A stretch of DNA of 64,000 bases from positions 24,960,001 to 25,024,000 of the forward strand of contig JAFFJZ010000004.1 in the NCBI GenBank assembly GCA_018340375.1. The letters are read 5' to 3'. Every line of letters starts with the position of its first letter. Within the stretch, counting starts at the first letter, position 1. The notes under the pieces were generated by a model. It had not been told where the DNA came from. It was given only the letters and a program-made list of their open reading frames with translations, and searched no databases. This DNA is from Gonatopus flavifemur. Its lineage: Eukaryota > Arthropoda > Insecta > Hymenoptera > Dryinidae. This document shows positions 23,047 to 33,600 of the stretch, piece after piece. The position numbers and the translations under genes were made by a program.

Positions 23047-23577
23047 ATGAAGAAATTCAAGAGTAATGCTAATGCTGTGCGCCCAGAAGAAACTGAAAAA
23101 TCAACTGTTAAAGATTTTGCAATCAATATTGCACAAAATTATTTGTCGAAATCAAAATTAGTAAATCATAATTATCACAAAACTAATATTCATACACGGA
23201 AAGACAGAGGTTATGATTATTTAGAAAAGTGACTGACAATTTAGGGAAAAAGAGTATCGTTGAAGAATTGTCTTAGTAAATTCATCAGAAGTTGATAAAT
23301 TCACTGTAAACAATAACAATAAAACTATCAACGTTTAGTATTTTCACTACGAATTTTTGATAACCTTACTACAAAGATTTTTCAGCGATGCTCTTTTTCC
23401 CTAAATTGACAGTCATTTTTCTAAATGTTAATAAATGTTATTCAAGTATTGATAACTTTTTTCTTTCCGTGTAGAAAGTGCTTATACGACTGTGGCCAAC
23501 GTAGTTCCTGGTATTGCAATGAATGCAATAAATACATATTTGTCAAACATCCTGAAGTGAATCTGGATGCTGTATAA
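23047..23577 (+). pseudogene. piggyBac-type transposase C-terminal tail, split by a MITE
   Basis: Before the insertion the frame reads VRPEETEKSTVKDFAINIAQ then NYLSKSKLVNHNYHKTNIH. Removing the MITE at 23195-23471 and one TA gives ...NIHRKCLYDCGQRSSWYCNE then CNKYIFVKHPEVNLDAV and a stop at 23575. The spacing C-x3-C-x7-C-x2-C, followed by a His, at the very C-terminus next to a TTAA-flanked element fits the cysteine-rich tail of piggyBac-family transposases, which binds the terminal repeats. The DDD catalytic core is absent: upstream of 23047 is only the inverted arm. It is a dead remnant, and the ATG shown is simply the first Met after the deletion. Confidence 0.75.
23195..23471. mobile_element. 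277-bp palindromic MITE with TA duplication
   Basis: The ends are CACGGAAAGACAG and TCTTTCCGTG, with TA at 23193-23194 and 23472-23473. The arms pair around GACTGACAATTTAGGGAAAA. It splits the piggyBac tail; its removal restores the frame. Confidence 0.9.
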
Positions 23578-23581
23578 TAAC

Positions 23582-24914
23582 TAGAGACCGGATTATATGC
23601 AACTGCATATTTGCATATGCAAATTGCATATTTTGCCCATATTCAAACTTTTGCATATTCCGCTAATCCTTTGTTATGAAATGCATATTTCTCACAAATT
23701 TTCTAGGAAAAAATCAGATTTTCAACAAGAAATGTTCTTGACCATAGAAAAATGATTTGTAATCAGTTGATAATTCATTAGATATAGTGAAATGATTACT
23801 TATTCCACACAATTATGATTAATGATCGTCGAATTGATCTTCAACCATACAGCACCAGGAGGTTCTATCAACATCCTCGGAACGTCTTCTGAAAGATTGG
23901 AATGTTCTGAAAATGTTTCGGGACGTTCAGGAAACATCGCATGTATATACCAGGGATCATCCCTGAGGGATGTACGGATGTCTGGTACAGTTTTATTTAG
24001 GTTTCCACGGAACGTTTATGAGACATTGAAAAAGAGAATTCTCAAACTTGTGTCAAATCTTCCAATATTCTGCATTTGGAGCCGATGCAAATGAACTGCG
24101 GTGGAGCCTGTATCGATAGATCTGACAAATTACATTTGCATCCTTTTGATACATTGCATATAATGAAATTTTATTCCGCAACAATTTTGAGGTTATGTGA
24201 ATCGTAATATATTGACTTAATTCTTGATAATTTATATTCTGCCAATAGTTTCAAACTTCTGAAATGAAATCCTTTCAAATATTCAATACAAAACATACTT
24301 TCATTGTTGTTTGATACTTTTGTCCTTGGTAAAACTATAAATATAAATTTGTGTAGGTTAGAGATGAAATATTTATATAACGTTTCGAAAACGTTCTGAA
24401 AACGTACCATAGCAGTTGTCAACAATGTCTCCAAAACGTGTTTTCCAGCGCATTGAATGAATGTTCTCAGAATGTTTAGAAAATATACTTTTGGGAGCCA
24501 ACATCTGTGGGATTGAGGACACGTTTTTGAAACCTTTTGAGAACTTTTGGTGCTGTTTGGGCATTAATGAATCATGAATCATATTGGCAACACATATGTG
24601 TTCGTATCAAATGGATCAGTGGATGTGAAACGTTCGTTTGCTGCATCCAAACGCATTCTGAACGACAGACGATATAATTTCACTATGGAAAACTTGGAGC
24701 AGTATATCGTAGTATACTTTTTTCAAAATAATGATAAAAATGAGTAAATGAGTCATTCTGTTTTATTTCTGATTTTTTTATGAATAAAAACTCGTTACAA
24801 TTTTTTGATATTTTGTTGCATATGTTTGCCGTTTTACTGCATATTTTGAGATTTTTTCATGCATATTTGCATGCATATTTTGCACTTTTATTGCTGTATA
24901 TAATCCGGTCTCTA
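23582..24914. mobile_element. Non-autonomous hAT element, 1.33 kb
   Basis: The terminal inverted repeat TAGAGACCGGATTATAT is identical at both ends. The perfect 8-bp duplication ATAATAAC lies at 23574-23581 and 24915-24922. The subterminal regions are rich in TGCATATTTGCATATGCAAA-like words. There is no transposase. It holds a CCC-like element at 23844-24561 and was inserted at the stop codon of the piggyBac tail. Confidence 0.9.
23844..24561. mobile_element. CCC-type element related to family E, nested in the hAT
   Basis: The right end reads GGTGCTGTTTGGG. The left end, ACCATACAGCACCA, is its decayed partner. CA flanks both sides. GAACGTTTC, AAAACGTTCTGAAAACGT and similar words recur near both ends, as in family E. 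Confidence 0.65.
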
Positions 24915-25909
24915 ATAATAACATTTCCAATTTTGAAAGCCTTTTATTACAATCATATAACACAGAAAAAAATGTCATAAATTTGAATAAATCTAAAAAA
25001 ATCTGAAAATTTTTCAAAAAAATAGAAAAAATTTGGAAAATCACGAAAAATATTTGGAAAAAATAAGAAAGACTCCTCGATTCATGCTCACCTCTGCGCG
25101 GTGAGGGTCGGGCAACGATGAAAACCTTTTGTCGGCAAAAGGCGTGCCATCCATGATGTCAAACGTTTGCCTGAAGGGGCAGAAAAAAATTTTTTAAATG
25201 CGGAATCATGCCAAACGAATTTTGAGGTATCCTTTGACTAATTTTAACACATTTTAATCGGTGAGAATTTTTCACCAAACTAAATACTTTTTGAGAAAAA
25301 AATTCGCAAAGTTGAACCAAAAATTTTCCTTTTTGGACGCCATTTTGTATGCGCTATTTCGAATTTCGGAATAAAACCAACGAGATTTGATAGATTAGAC
25401 ATCTATAACACCGTTTACAGTGGTAAAAATGTCTTGAAACATTTTTTTCATTCCAAAATAAACTTTTTCTCGAAATCAACGTGAAAAATTCTTTAATTCT
25501 TCGGAAAAACAGCATATAACTTTTCCCGCTTACGATTTTGGAAAATTTCCTCAACGCCATTCGAAAGAGAAAGTCAAAAACTGTGAAAAATCATGTTTCA
25601 TACATTTTTTACATGATTTTTTCATTGAGAGATATAAGGCGGAAAGTTTGACGAAAATCAGTGTCATTTGGGAGGAAAAGGGTTAAGAAAGACGAGAGAG
25701 GAGTCCTGCGGCACTATAGAGAGAGTTTAGTGTACAACCTTCCTTCGCTGCGCATATTGTGTATGATTATGGTAACGAGACTGCAAAGTGATTATGACAA
25801 TATGTTTGTTTCCGTGTAGTGAAAATGGAACATATATGGGCCATATTAGACCTATATATGGGAAATATATGAGCCATACATGATTCTAACCTTGTGAAAA
25901 GGAGTTATA

Positions 25910-28900
25910 CAGCGTGTCCCAGAATTCGCGGACCGGATTTCAGAGGTATATTCTGCAGCCAAAATTTTTTCGACGCTTAGTTTTGGGGATATGAGTATTT
26001 GGAGATTTTTTTTCGAATCCAAATCATTCAAAAACACTGTATGCTACATACTTGAGCTTGACATCATTCGCTGAGTTGAAGAACGGCGGATCTGTGATAA
26101 AAAAATTGAACTATTTTATCATTGATAGTTCCGGAGCTATAGCGATTTGAAATTTTTTAGCTTTCAGCCAATAAGAATTCAGCAACTTCAAATCGCTCTC
26201 ACTCCGGAACTATCAATGCTAAAATAGTTCAATTTCTTTCTCACAAATCCGCCGTCTTCCAACTTAGCGAATGGAGTTAAACTCAAGTATGTAGCATACA
26301 GTGTTTTTGAATCATTTGGATTTGAAAAAAAAATCTAAAAATGCTCTTATCTCCAAAACTAAGCGTCGGAAAAATTTTTTTCAAACGGGAAATTATTGCA
26401 TTTTGGCTGCAGAATATACCTCTGAAATCCGGTCCGCGAATTCTGGGACACCCCGACTAGAAATTTACCCCATGGACCAGATCAGGTAAACCTTGATCCA
26501 GATCAGGTCCTGATAAGGCAACCTAATCAGGACCTAACAAGTCATGTCACGCTGCACTATTATGAGGACCCCATCAGGAAAGACTAATTAGGATTTTGTG
26601 AGGAATTCCTTACTAAAACCTCAAAAATAAATCAAAACTAATCTATGAGCCTGTGTGAAAATTGCAGTTCGGTTGACAGATGTGAGGTTAACTTTATGTG
26701 ATCAACAAATGGATGAATTATTTTTCTGAAATGTGTGGTGGTTATTTCTTGAATAATGTGTATCAAAAAGTCTGTTAGTAAGTGCAAAATGATTAAGTAA
26801 ATCAATCATAGCTGTTGTAACGTGTCAAAAAATCGTAATTTGTTGATGCAGTGAAAATGAATTTTCTTCAAATACTTACATCAGCACTTCTAGGCAAAAA
26901 CTCAGAGATCATATTGATTTTGTAAGAAATATGAGTCATGAAGAACTAATTTGATCAAAAATATGTCAAAAGAATGTTCAAAATGAATAACAAAAAACTT
27001 GAATTATTCACTTGCAGCTCGTCGGATGGTTTTATTTTTCAAATTGAAGAGCACTCTTGGAGTTGAAATTTTCAAATTTGAGAAAAAAGCCTTATCTTCT
27101 GAGTTGAATTTGTTGTTAGGGTGATGATAAACTTGTAGGAAGAGTTTGAAAGTTGAGTGGAATCTATATTGATCAGGAAAGTCCAAATCGTGTGGCAAAA
27201 GTTAGAAAATCTGTCAACTTAGCTGACAGCGCATGGGTATTCTATCAGCTTTTCTTTACTAAACCAAATGCTGGCAGGAGAAATTCATCAAAATATAGTG
27301 AATTCAAAGTGATGTGAAGTAAGAGAGGACAGATACATGCATTGAATTTTATTAGTTATTATAAAAATGTTGATAAATATGGTAAGGCTATGTATGACTC
27401 AATGTATCGTCTCTCAATATTTTTGTTTCAATGATTTGCATTTTTGAGCGTGCATTTTCGTATCTTTTCACCAGTAACTAGTGTTAGGTTGAGAAAACAT
27501 GTGTATTGAACCTGTTTCATAAATATAATAACATTTATTTGTAGGAACATGACACAACATTATTGGAACAAAAATATGGGAAGACGACACTTTGGATCTT
27601 CTATAGTCTTTTCTTATTTTTTAGAACGTTTATAAGAACGAATAAAATCTAATGAATATTTCGGTCCTCTCTTACTTCACATCATTTTGAATCCACTATA
27701 TTTTGATGAATTTCTCCTGCCAGCATTTGGTTGAGTGAAGAAAAGCCCATGCGCCGTGAGCTAAGTTGACAGATTTTCTAACTTTTGCCACACGATTTGG
27801 ACTTTCCTGATCAATATAGATTCCACTCAACTTTCAAACTCTTCTTACAAGTTTATCATCACCCTAACAACAAATTCAACTCAGAAAATGAGGCTTTTTT
27901 CTGAAATTAACAAATTTCAACTTCAAGAGTACTCTTTAATTTGAAAAGTAAAACCATTCGTCGAGCTGAAAGTGAATAATTCAAGTTTGTTGCATTTCAT
28001 TTTGAACATTCGCTTGAAATATTTTTGATCGAATGAGTTCTTCATGACCTTTATTATTACAAAATGATTGGGATTTCTGAGTTTTTTCCGAGAAATACTG
28101 ATGTAAATTAATATTGATATAGATATTGTCGTTGTTGATATTATCGTATATTTGAATAGATATAATTGTCACCACATCAGCAACTTATGATTTTTTACAT
28201 ATTACAGCAGTGATAACTGATTCAATAATTCATTTTGCACTCAATAACAGATTTTTTTATGCGTATTAATCAAGAAATAACGAAAGAAGAGTACTTGTTC
28301 GAAACTTATATTTGATTATGACGAAACACATATTCATTCAGTTCATATATACTCTTTGAATAATACTCAGATGATGTGATGTGTAGGAAAGAAAAATGAT
28401 GCTGAATAGTCAATAAATCAACCTTATGAGAATTGTGATAAGTTAAATGAAATACTTATTTCGCTGGTGATGGTTGAACGTTTGCTAAGTTTTTTTCGCT
28501 GTATGCATAACGTGGAAAATCTTGTGAAATTTTCATAAGTTCCGCCTAATTAAAACCCAAATAGTTAGTTTTCAATTCACATTGAGAATACAGATTCAGA
28601 GAACAAATTGTTCAACAGCTTTCAGAAGTAGGTAATGTGTTCGGAATGAAGGGATTGAATTTAAAAACAGGCACAGTTGAAAATCGTTCAAACATGTTCT
28701 TCTTATTGAAGGAAAATTTGTTTAATCAAAGAGTGTACAATCTGAAATCAAGTCTGTACATTCTTGTATTCAGTTTATCAAACTATGTCCATGATCTTAG
28801 GATGACCGAACGAGGTCCTGATGCGGATACAGCGAGGAAAACCTACTTCGACCTTTTCAGGATAATTTGAGGAAATCCTGACTAGGACCAAATGAGGTCA

Positions 28901-29028
28901 TCCATACGTGAGTCATCCACACCTAATCCCGATCAGGACCGTAACGGGTATTCCTGATTTCGGATGACCTTGTCAGGTCCTCATCATATGTTGGGTTAAC
29001 CTGATGACAATTTCCAGTCGGGACCCTT
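25910..29028. mobile_element. Palindromic MITE U, copy 1, interrupted by a 2.6-kb foldback
   Basis: The arms start CAGCGTGTCCCAGAATTCGC after TA at 25908-25909 and mirror around 26170 to GCGAATTCTGGGACAC at 26451. The last four bases of the right end (CCTT) and its TA lie beyond the foldback, at 29025-29030. The element proper is about 546 bp and almost wholly self-complementary. A second, older copy spans 45540-47096. Confidence 0.85.
26452..29022. mobile_element. 2.57-kb CCC-type foldback element, family C
   Basis: The ends are CCCGACTAGAAATT and AATTTCCAGTCGGG, with AC on both sides. Both ends carry repeated ATCAGGTCCT and ATCAGGACC words. Inside, about 600-bp inverted arms (roughly 26735-27331 and 27661-28285) pair around a loop of about 330 bp; landmarks are TTTGCCACACGATTTGGACT and TCTCCTGCCAGCATTTGG. 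Open frames within are arm by-products; I see no transposase. Confidence 0.9.
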
Positions 29029-29062
29029 TATATGCCCTATATATAATTATCAGATTTGATAT

Positions 29063-29577
29063 TCCTAGTAAAAAAAAAGATTATGAATGCCATATATACA
29101 ATTATTGGATTTTGTACCAGTACTATTGGAATTCATATATAGTTATATATGTGACTATATATGAAAAATCATTTTCACTATATATAGTCACTTCCAATTT
29201 TATATATAGCTCCAAATATAACTATATATGACTATATATGAATTCCAATGATACTTATATAAAATCCGATAATTACACTGAAAAAACAGATATCTTGAAG
29301 AATACCATAATTTATGGATTTTTGACGTTGGTTTGACCCGAGTCAAAATATTCACGTGAACGAACCTCTGAAAGTTCCATAATTTCTTGGATTTTCATAA
29401 AGAAGTATGGTACCTTCCTCATAAAAGTTCAAGAAATTATGGGACTTTTAGAGGTTCGTTCACGTAAATATTTCCACTTGGGTCAGACCAACGCCAAAAA
29501 TCCATAAATTATGGTATTTTTCAAGGTACCTTTTTCTCCGTGTATATATAGGGCATATATGACTTTTTTTACTAGGG
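29063..29577. mobile_element. Palindromic element S, interrupted by a TA-type MITE
   Basis: The ends CCTAGTAAAAAAA and TTTTTTTACTAGGGG are inverted. The arms share TATATACAATTATTGGATTT-like sequence. Further ATATATAGTTATATATG words fill the middle. Similar wording immediately outside both ends suggests insertion into another copy of itself; the exact target duplication is unclear. Confidence 0.7.
29276..29542. mobile_element. 267-bp palindromic MITE with TA duplication
   Basis: The ends are CACTGAAAAAACAG and TTTTTCTCCGTG, with TA at 29274-29275 and 29543-29544. The arms pair through CCATAATTTATGGATTTTTG. It sits inside the right arm of element S; taking it out restores that arm. Confidence 0.9.
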
Positions 29578-30455
29578 GTACCCTATGACATATATACAGT
29601 TATTGGATTTTATATGAGTATCATTCAGTATCAAGTATTCAAAGTCCCATCATTGTCAGTAACTTGAAGATAGCTTTTACACCTAACTGAATGTAGGTTC
29701 AATCGTATGAAAACAAAGAATCCATCATAGGGAAAATATACTCTTGTCATAATACATTATTGCGCTATTAAAGTGTGTTTTCCTGTGATGAATTTGTTAT
29801 TTTTATGAAATTAAACCTATATTCAGTTAGGTGTAAAGAGTATCCTCAAGTTACTAACAATGATGAGACGTTTTACAGTAAGACTTTCCTCACTGCATTC
29901 GCGATGTCCAACCGATCCCCCTGTTCTAACCGTACCCAGTCTCCTTTGATTAAATCATATAGTTATATAAACACCAAATTGTGTTCAATTTATGTTATAA
30001 TAATAATTATACGAAATTTGAATACATTATTGAAATTTTTTTGTTCATAGAAAGACACACAAATTGATCATAGGTTTTTCGTGTCAAATCCATAGCAGTA
30101 TTATAGATAGGGTGGCGGAGCTCCAGGAGGTGGGCCTCCAATACACCGAATTCTCTTCGCACCGAATACTCATTGTATCGAAAACTTATGCTCTGAACGC
30201 TGATAGACCAAAAGATGATTATGCCGAATGTTTTTGATTGGATAAAAACTGCAATTTCTTGCCGATTTCACAAGAATGAGGAATTTGATTGCTTTCGGCA
30301 TAACAAAATTTCGGTCTATGAGCGGTCGGAATATGAATCTTCGATACAGTGAGCATTCAGTGCAAAAAGGATTTGGTGTATTGGGGGCTCACTGCTCTAG
30401 GATCAAACGTGATTGGAAGCGTGGAGATTTTATTGTCTAGATGGATACCCTCCCA
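29578..30455. other. No gene recognised
   Basis: Sequence around 29640-29860 contains a diverged inverted pair (AAGTTACTRACAATGATG) with no clear ends. Nothing else is supported. Confidence 0.35.
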
Positions 30456-31500
30456 TGTGGAAATAGCCAGAGTTGACAAATGGTGCGATACTGGCCAAGT
30501 TGCACTTGCCAGGCTTCGGCAGATATAACGGGGCCCATTCGGAATCTTTACCGTTGTTCAACTGGCGCCGAATGTTTGTCGGATTTCAAACAGTACTGGC
30601 TTGCGCGGTCAGACGATCTTCAGCCAGTATCGAATTAATAATGTTCGGAGGATACCCAGACTATACAGAAACGGAACCGTGCCAGAACCGAATCAGAGCT
30701 AGTTGGATGGTAAAATGCGAACAAAAGACGATACTGTACCAGTATCGATGCAACGTTGTTCTGATACGGAATAGATAGTGGATATAAATTTCACTGATAT
30801 TTCCAATAACACGGTTGCTTTGACGAGACAATACTGCACCAGTACTGAGCCAGAGTTAGTATTAGCATTCAATATGTTCCATAGACGACAATGTGCCAGT
30901 ATTGATTAGACTCTGACTGATTAGGAAATTGGCGTTGAAATCACGATGTTAGCAACTCGGCTGTTATAGTATTGCCAGCATTAGGCCAGAGTTGGTATGA
31001 TCATTCAATATGTTTGAAAGACAGCAATATGCCAGTATTGATAGGACTGTGATTTTATACAGAATCGGTGGTCGAATGACATTAAAATCACGATCTTACA
31101 CTGAAAGAAAAAACTTGTAAAATTTATATCATTGAATAAAAATATGGATGATTGAGGATTCAATGCAAGCGACCACAATTTTAGTTGATTTAACAACAAT
31201 GCATGTGAAATATACCACAGCTGATGCGAGAGATACCATAGCTGAAGTGCATCCTACTTTCTCTGCGGTGAAATTAGCTAAAATTGTAGTAGCTCGCACT
31301 ACATTTTTAAATCGTCCATGTATTTACTTAACAAGAGGTAAATTTGACAACTTTTCTTTCTTGGTGTAGTGACTAGGCTGTTGTAGGGAGCCGAAGTCGC
31401 GCCAGCATTGGGCCAGAGTTGGTATCATCATCCAATATTTTAGAGAAACGACAATGTGCCAGCATTGGTAGGACCTTATTCCTCTTTGGAATCTATGGTG
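30456..31500. repeat. Degenerate tandem array, units of about 136-157 bp
   Basis: The best three units centre on GGCCAGAGTTGGTATCATCA at about 30849, 30985 and 31412, each followed by GACAATGTGCCAGTATTG. Earlier copies to 30480 are more decayed (GTACTGGC words). The third unit is split by the MITE at 31099-31366. The left edge CCCATGTGGAAATAGCC may be a CCC-type terminus; its partner was not confirmed. Confidence 0.75.
31099..31366. mobile_element. 268-bp MITE T, copy 1, TA duplication
   Basis: The ends are CACTGAAAGAAAAAACTTGT and ACAACTTTTCTTTCTTGGTG, flanked by TA. Removing it joins GATCTTA to GTGACTAGGCTG, matching GATGTTAGCAACTCGGCTG in the neighbouring tandem unit. The 73-codon open frame across it also appears, shortened, in copy 2, but reflects the palindrome. 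Confidence 0.9.
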
Positions 31501-31561
31501 AATTGTACGACTTCAACGGTTTTATTACAATAAATGGCAATTTGAGTGATTCGTCGTCAAC

Positions 31562-31634
31562 TCGGAGATTGGCTGATGTGATAGAGACTAGGTTTCTCAC
31601 TCGCAGGACCTGGGTTCAATCCTCACTCAGTGAA
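31562..31634 (+). ncRNA. tRNA-like segment, possible SINE promoter
   Basis: TGGCTGATGTGATAGAG resembles an RNA polymerase III A box, and GGGTTCAATCC at 31611-31621 a B box; their spacing of about 42 nt suits a tRNA. The acceptor ends do not pair, so this is not a functional tRNA. It may be a decayed tRNA-derived SINE head. Confidence 0.4.
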
Positions 31635-31639
31635 CTCTT

Positions 31640-32000
31640 TTGCAGTGAAAATTTTTACACTTGTGCCAAGCTTGTACCAAATGTAGTGACTATTTCAAAA
31701 ATATTAACAAATGTACCTACCATGACTGACGACTCTCCATTGGGAACAACGGGACAATCATGGAACAATATTGGGCCAATTGTTCTTCACGGAGGTTTGT
31801 TTCTGACACATCCCGAGTGGGAACATTTTCAAAATTATATATAATTTATATCAAATTATATCTGAATTATATATAAGTCATATTGAATTATATGAAAATT
31901 ACGTATAATTTTGAAAATTTTTCCACTCGGGATGTGTCAACCGTGGGAAAAACTTGGGTTTTTTTTTCAGTCTTGGCAATACCTGTATGGGATGTTATAT
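31640..32000 (+). repeat. Dispersed repeat H, copy 2, carrying a 120-bp MITE
   Basis: Plus-strand match to 16988-17310. The MITE at 31812-31931 interrupts CTGACACATGTG; both flanks continue the alignment. Confidence 0.85.
31812..31931. mobile_element. 120-bp CCC-type MITE, family F
   Basis: The ends are CCCGAGTGGGAACATTTTC and GAAAATTTTTCCACTCGGG, with AT on both sides. The centre repeats ATATAATT words. The unoccupied copy at 17103-17118 fixes the boundaries and the 2-bp duplication. Confidence 0.95.
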
Positions 32001-33004
32001 ATGAATCATTTTTTGTTTCTTCTATTCATCATTAATTTCAAGTTCTTTCTTCTATTGCTTCGGTTTTGTTTTTGGTTAAAAATCGGATTTGATCGACCCT
32101 CAAATTGTTACCATGGGTCATTTGTGTCTAGCTCAAAACAAAAAGGTGTTTCCAATTAGTTTGTTGATTCTAAAGTTGGAAGTTCATAATCTTGTATTTC
32201 AATGACAGAATCAAATAAAAGCGCCTATTGTATTATTTTAATCCATTTCTGTCCCTCCAACGGAATCAAAATAAGAGAGTCAAGGTATCCGGAGTTGAGT
32301 TCGAAAAATACTTAATTTTTCTCCGTAAAAATTGAATATTTCTTTCTTTATTTGATGACAATGTCGTTTTTTTCGGGGAAATAATCCTCTTCCTTCAGAA
32401 AACCATGATGCATTTTATTCATTTCGAAAATTTTTAAGTGCCCAAAAATTCACGGAAGGAAATCTTTCTCTTTGTTTTGTAGCATGAATATTGAAGAGCA
32501 AATATTCAAACAATGTCTCCTGGGAATCCAAATTATAGCCCCTCAAAATAGACTGCTAACTTACCTTCATGAAGTTTCGCAAATTTGTTTGAGGGTATTT
32601 AGGTATTTTGGAATATGCAGGATACGAGCGACCCGCATTGTTATCATTAATGGATGCTAAAGAAACACACCATCCGAGGATTAATCGTTTCATCAAATTT
32701 TGGAATTTTCCATAGAATCCACAGAGTCAAGTGTCATGAATAATACAGCTACAAATACAATGAAATACTACAAAATTTCAACTAATAATTGATCATATTT
32801 CAGTTAGTGACAGGAATTCAATGCTTGGTGATCTATCATAATCGTAAATCAGGTGATTATCGGATAGGTGCATTACTGAATTACCTATTAAGTTTATTAG
32901 TTTATCAGTTACCTGAGTAACTATTGAACAAAGACCATGAATTAGCCGATTATTGATTATATACACAATCCTGGATTTCCCGTACCCTCGTAAACATTTT
33001 TGTA
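32001..33004. other. No gene recognised
   Basis: A TTTTGTAG acceptor-like site precedes a 62-codon frame at 32472-32660 with no recognisable domain; insufficient to call an exon. Confidence 0.3.
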
Positions 33005-33600
33005 TCCCTTTTTCAGGCGATTCTAAAAGATATATCAAGTAGATTCGAAAGATATCTTATGCGACAAATTCATTGAGTTCAAAGACACCTTATTGAAGAT
33101 ATCTTCAAGATATCTAAAAGACAATGTGACAGAAAGCCAGAAAATGTCAATAATTATACATTTTCCTCTTACAATGATGGACAACATAAATCATACACTA
33201 CTCACATCTATGCCGTATACAATCGATTGTTTTCTGCCAAACTCAGCCTATTTTTCGTCATTTCAGGATTTCTGCAACTGAATAAATCTACATCATGTCC
33301 TTTTTTCGGTACTTAAAATCCCGTTGAGTTGTGAAAATAATTGCAATTTCGTGAGCAGTGTATGATTTATTTTGTCCAGGACCGTATAATTGGAATACTT
33401 TGTTATGATAATCAACATTTATCTCTGTTTAATTTAACGAAACTGCTGTTCTTTCGACTGGATAATTTTGGTATTCACGTTTCAACAAGAACTCTTTGTC
33501 GAAACAACCGAACTTTCATTGCCACAAAAAGAAGTTTTTTTTCAACGTAATATAAGATATCATTCTATATATCTTCAAGATATCTTCCAGAATGTTCCAG
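33005..33600. repeat. Clusters of AAGATATCTT words at both ends
   Basis: GAAGATATCTTCAAGATATC-like words occur at 33020-33120 and again at 33550-33595. The arrangement resembles the subterminal motif pattern of the CCC-type elements, but clear terminal repeats are not visible. Confidence 0.35.

Larger units (their letters stand above)
22501..25682 (+). mobile_element. piggyBac remnant with long inverted arms and nested elements
   Basis: The ends CCCTTTTCTTCCCAAATAAC and GGAGGAAAAGGG are inverted, with TTGA at the left (decayed) and TTAA at the right (25683-25686). The inverted arms are about 22501-23030 and 25165-25682. The interior keeps only the 3' end of a transposase gene, itself split by a TA-type MITE, and a hAT element sits at its stop codon. 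Deleting the nested elements leaves about 1.6 kb. Confidence 0.85.

Noticed and set aside
26301..28175. Open frames in the foldback and MITE U
   Set aside because: They are repeated in inverted form in the other arm and have no recognisable motif; explained by palindromic structure.
30456..32000. One single CCC-type element from CCCATGTGG to GTATGGG spanning array and repeat H
   Set aside because: The two ends are only loosely similar and the flanks (CT and AT) do not match.
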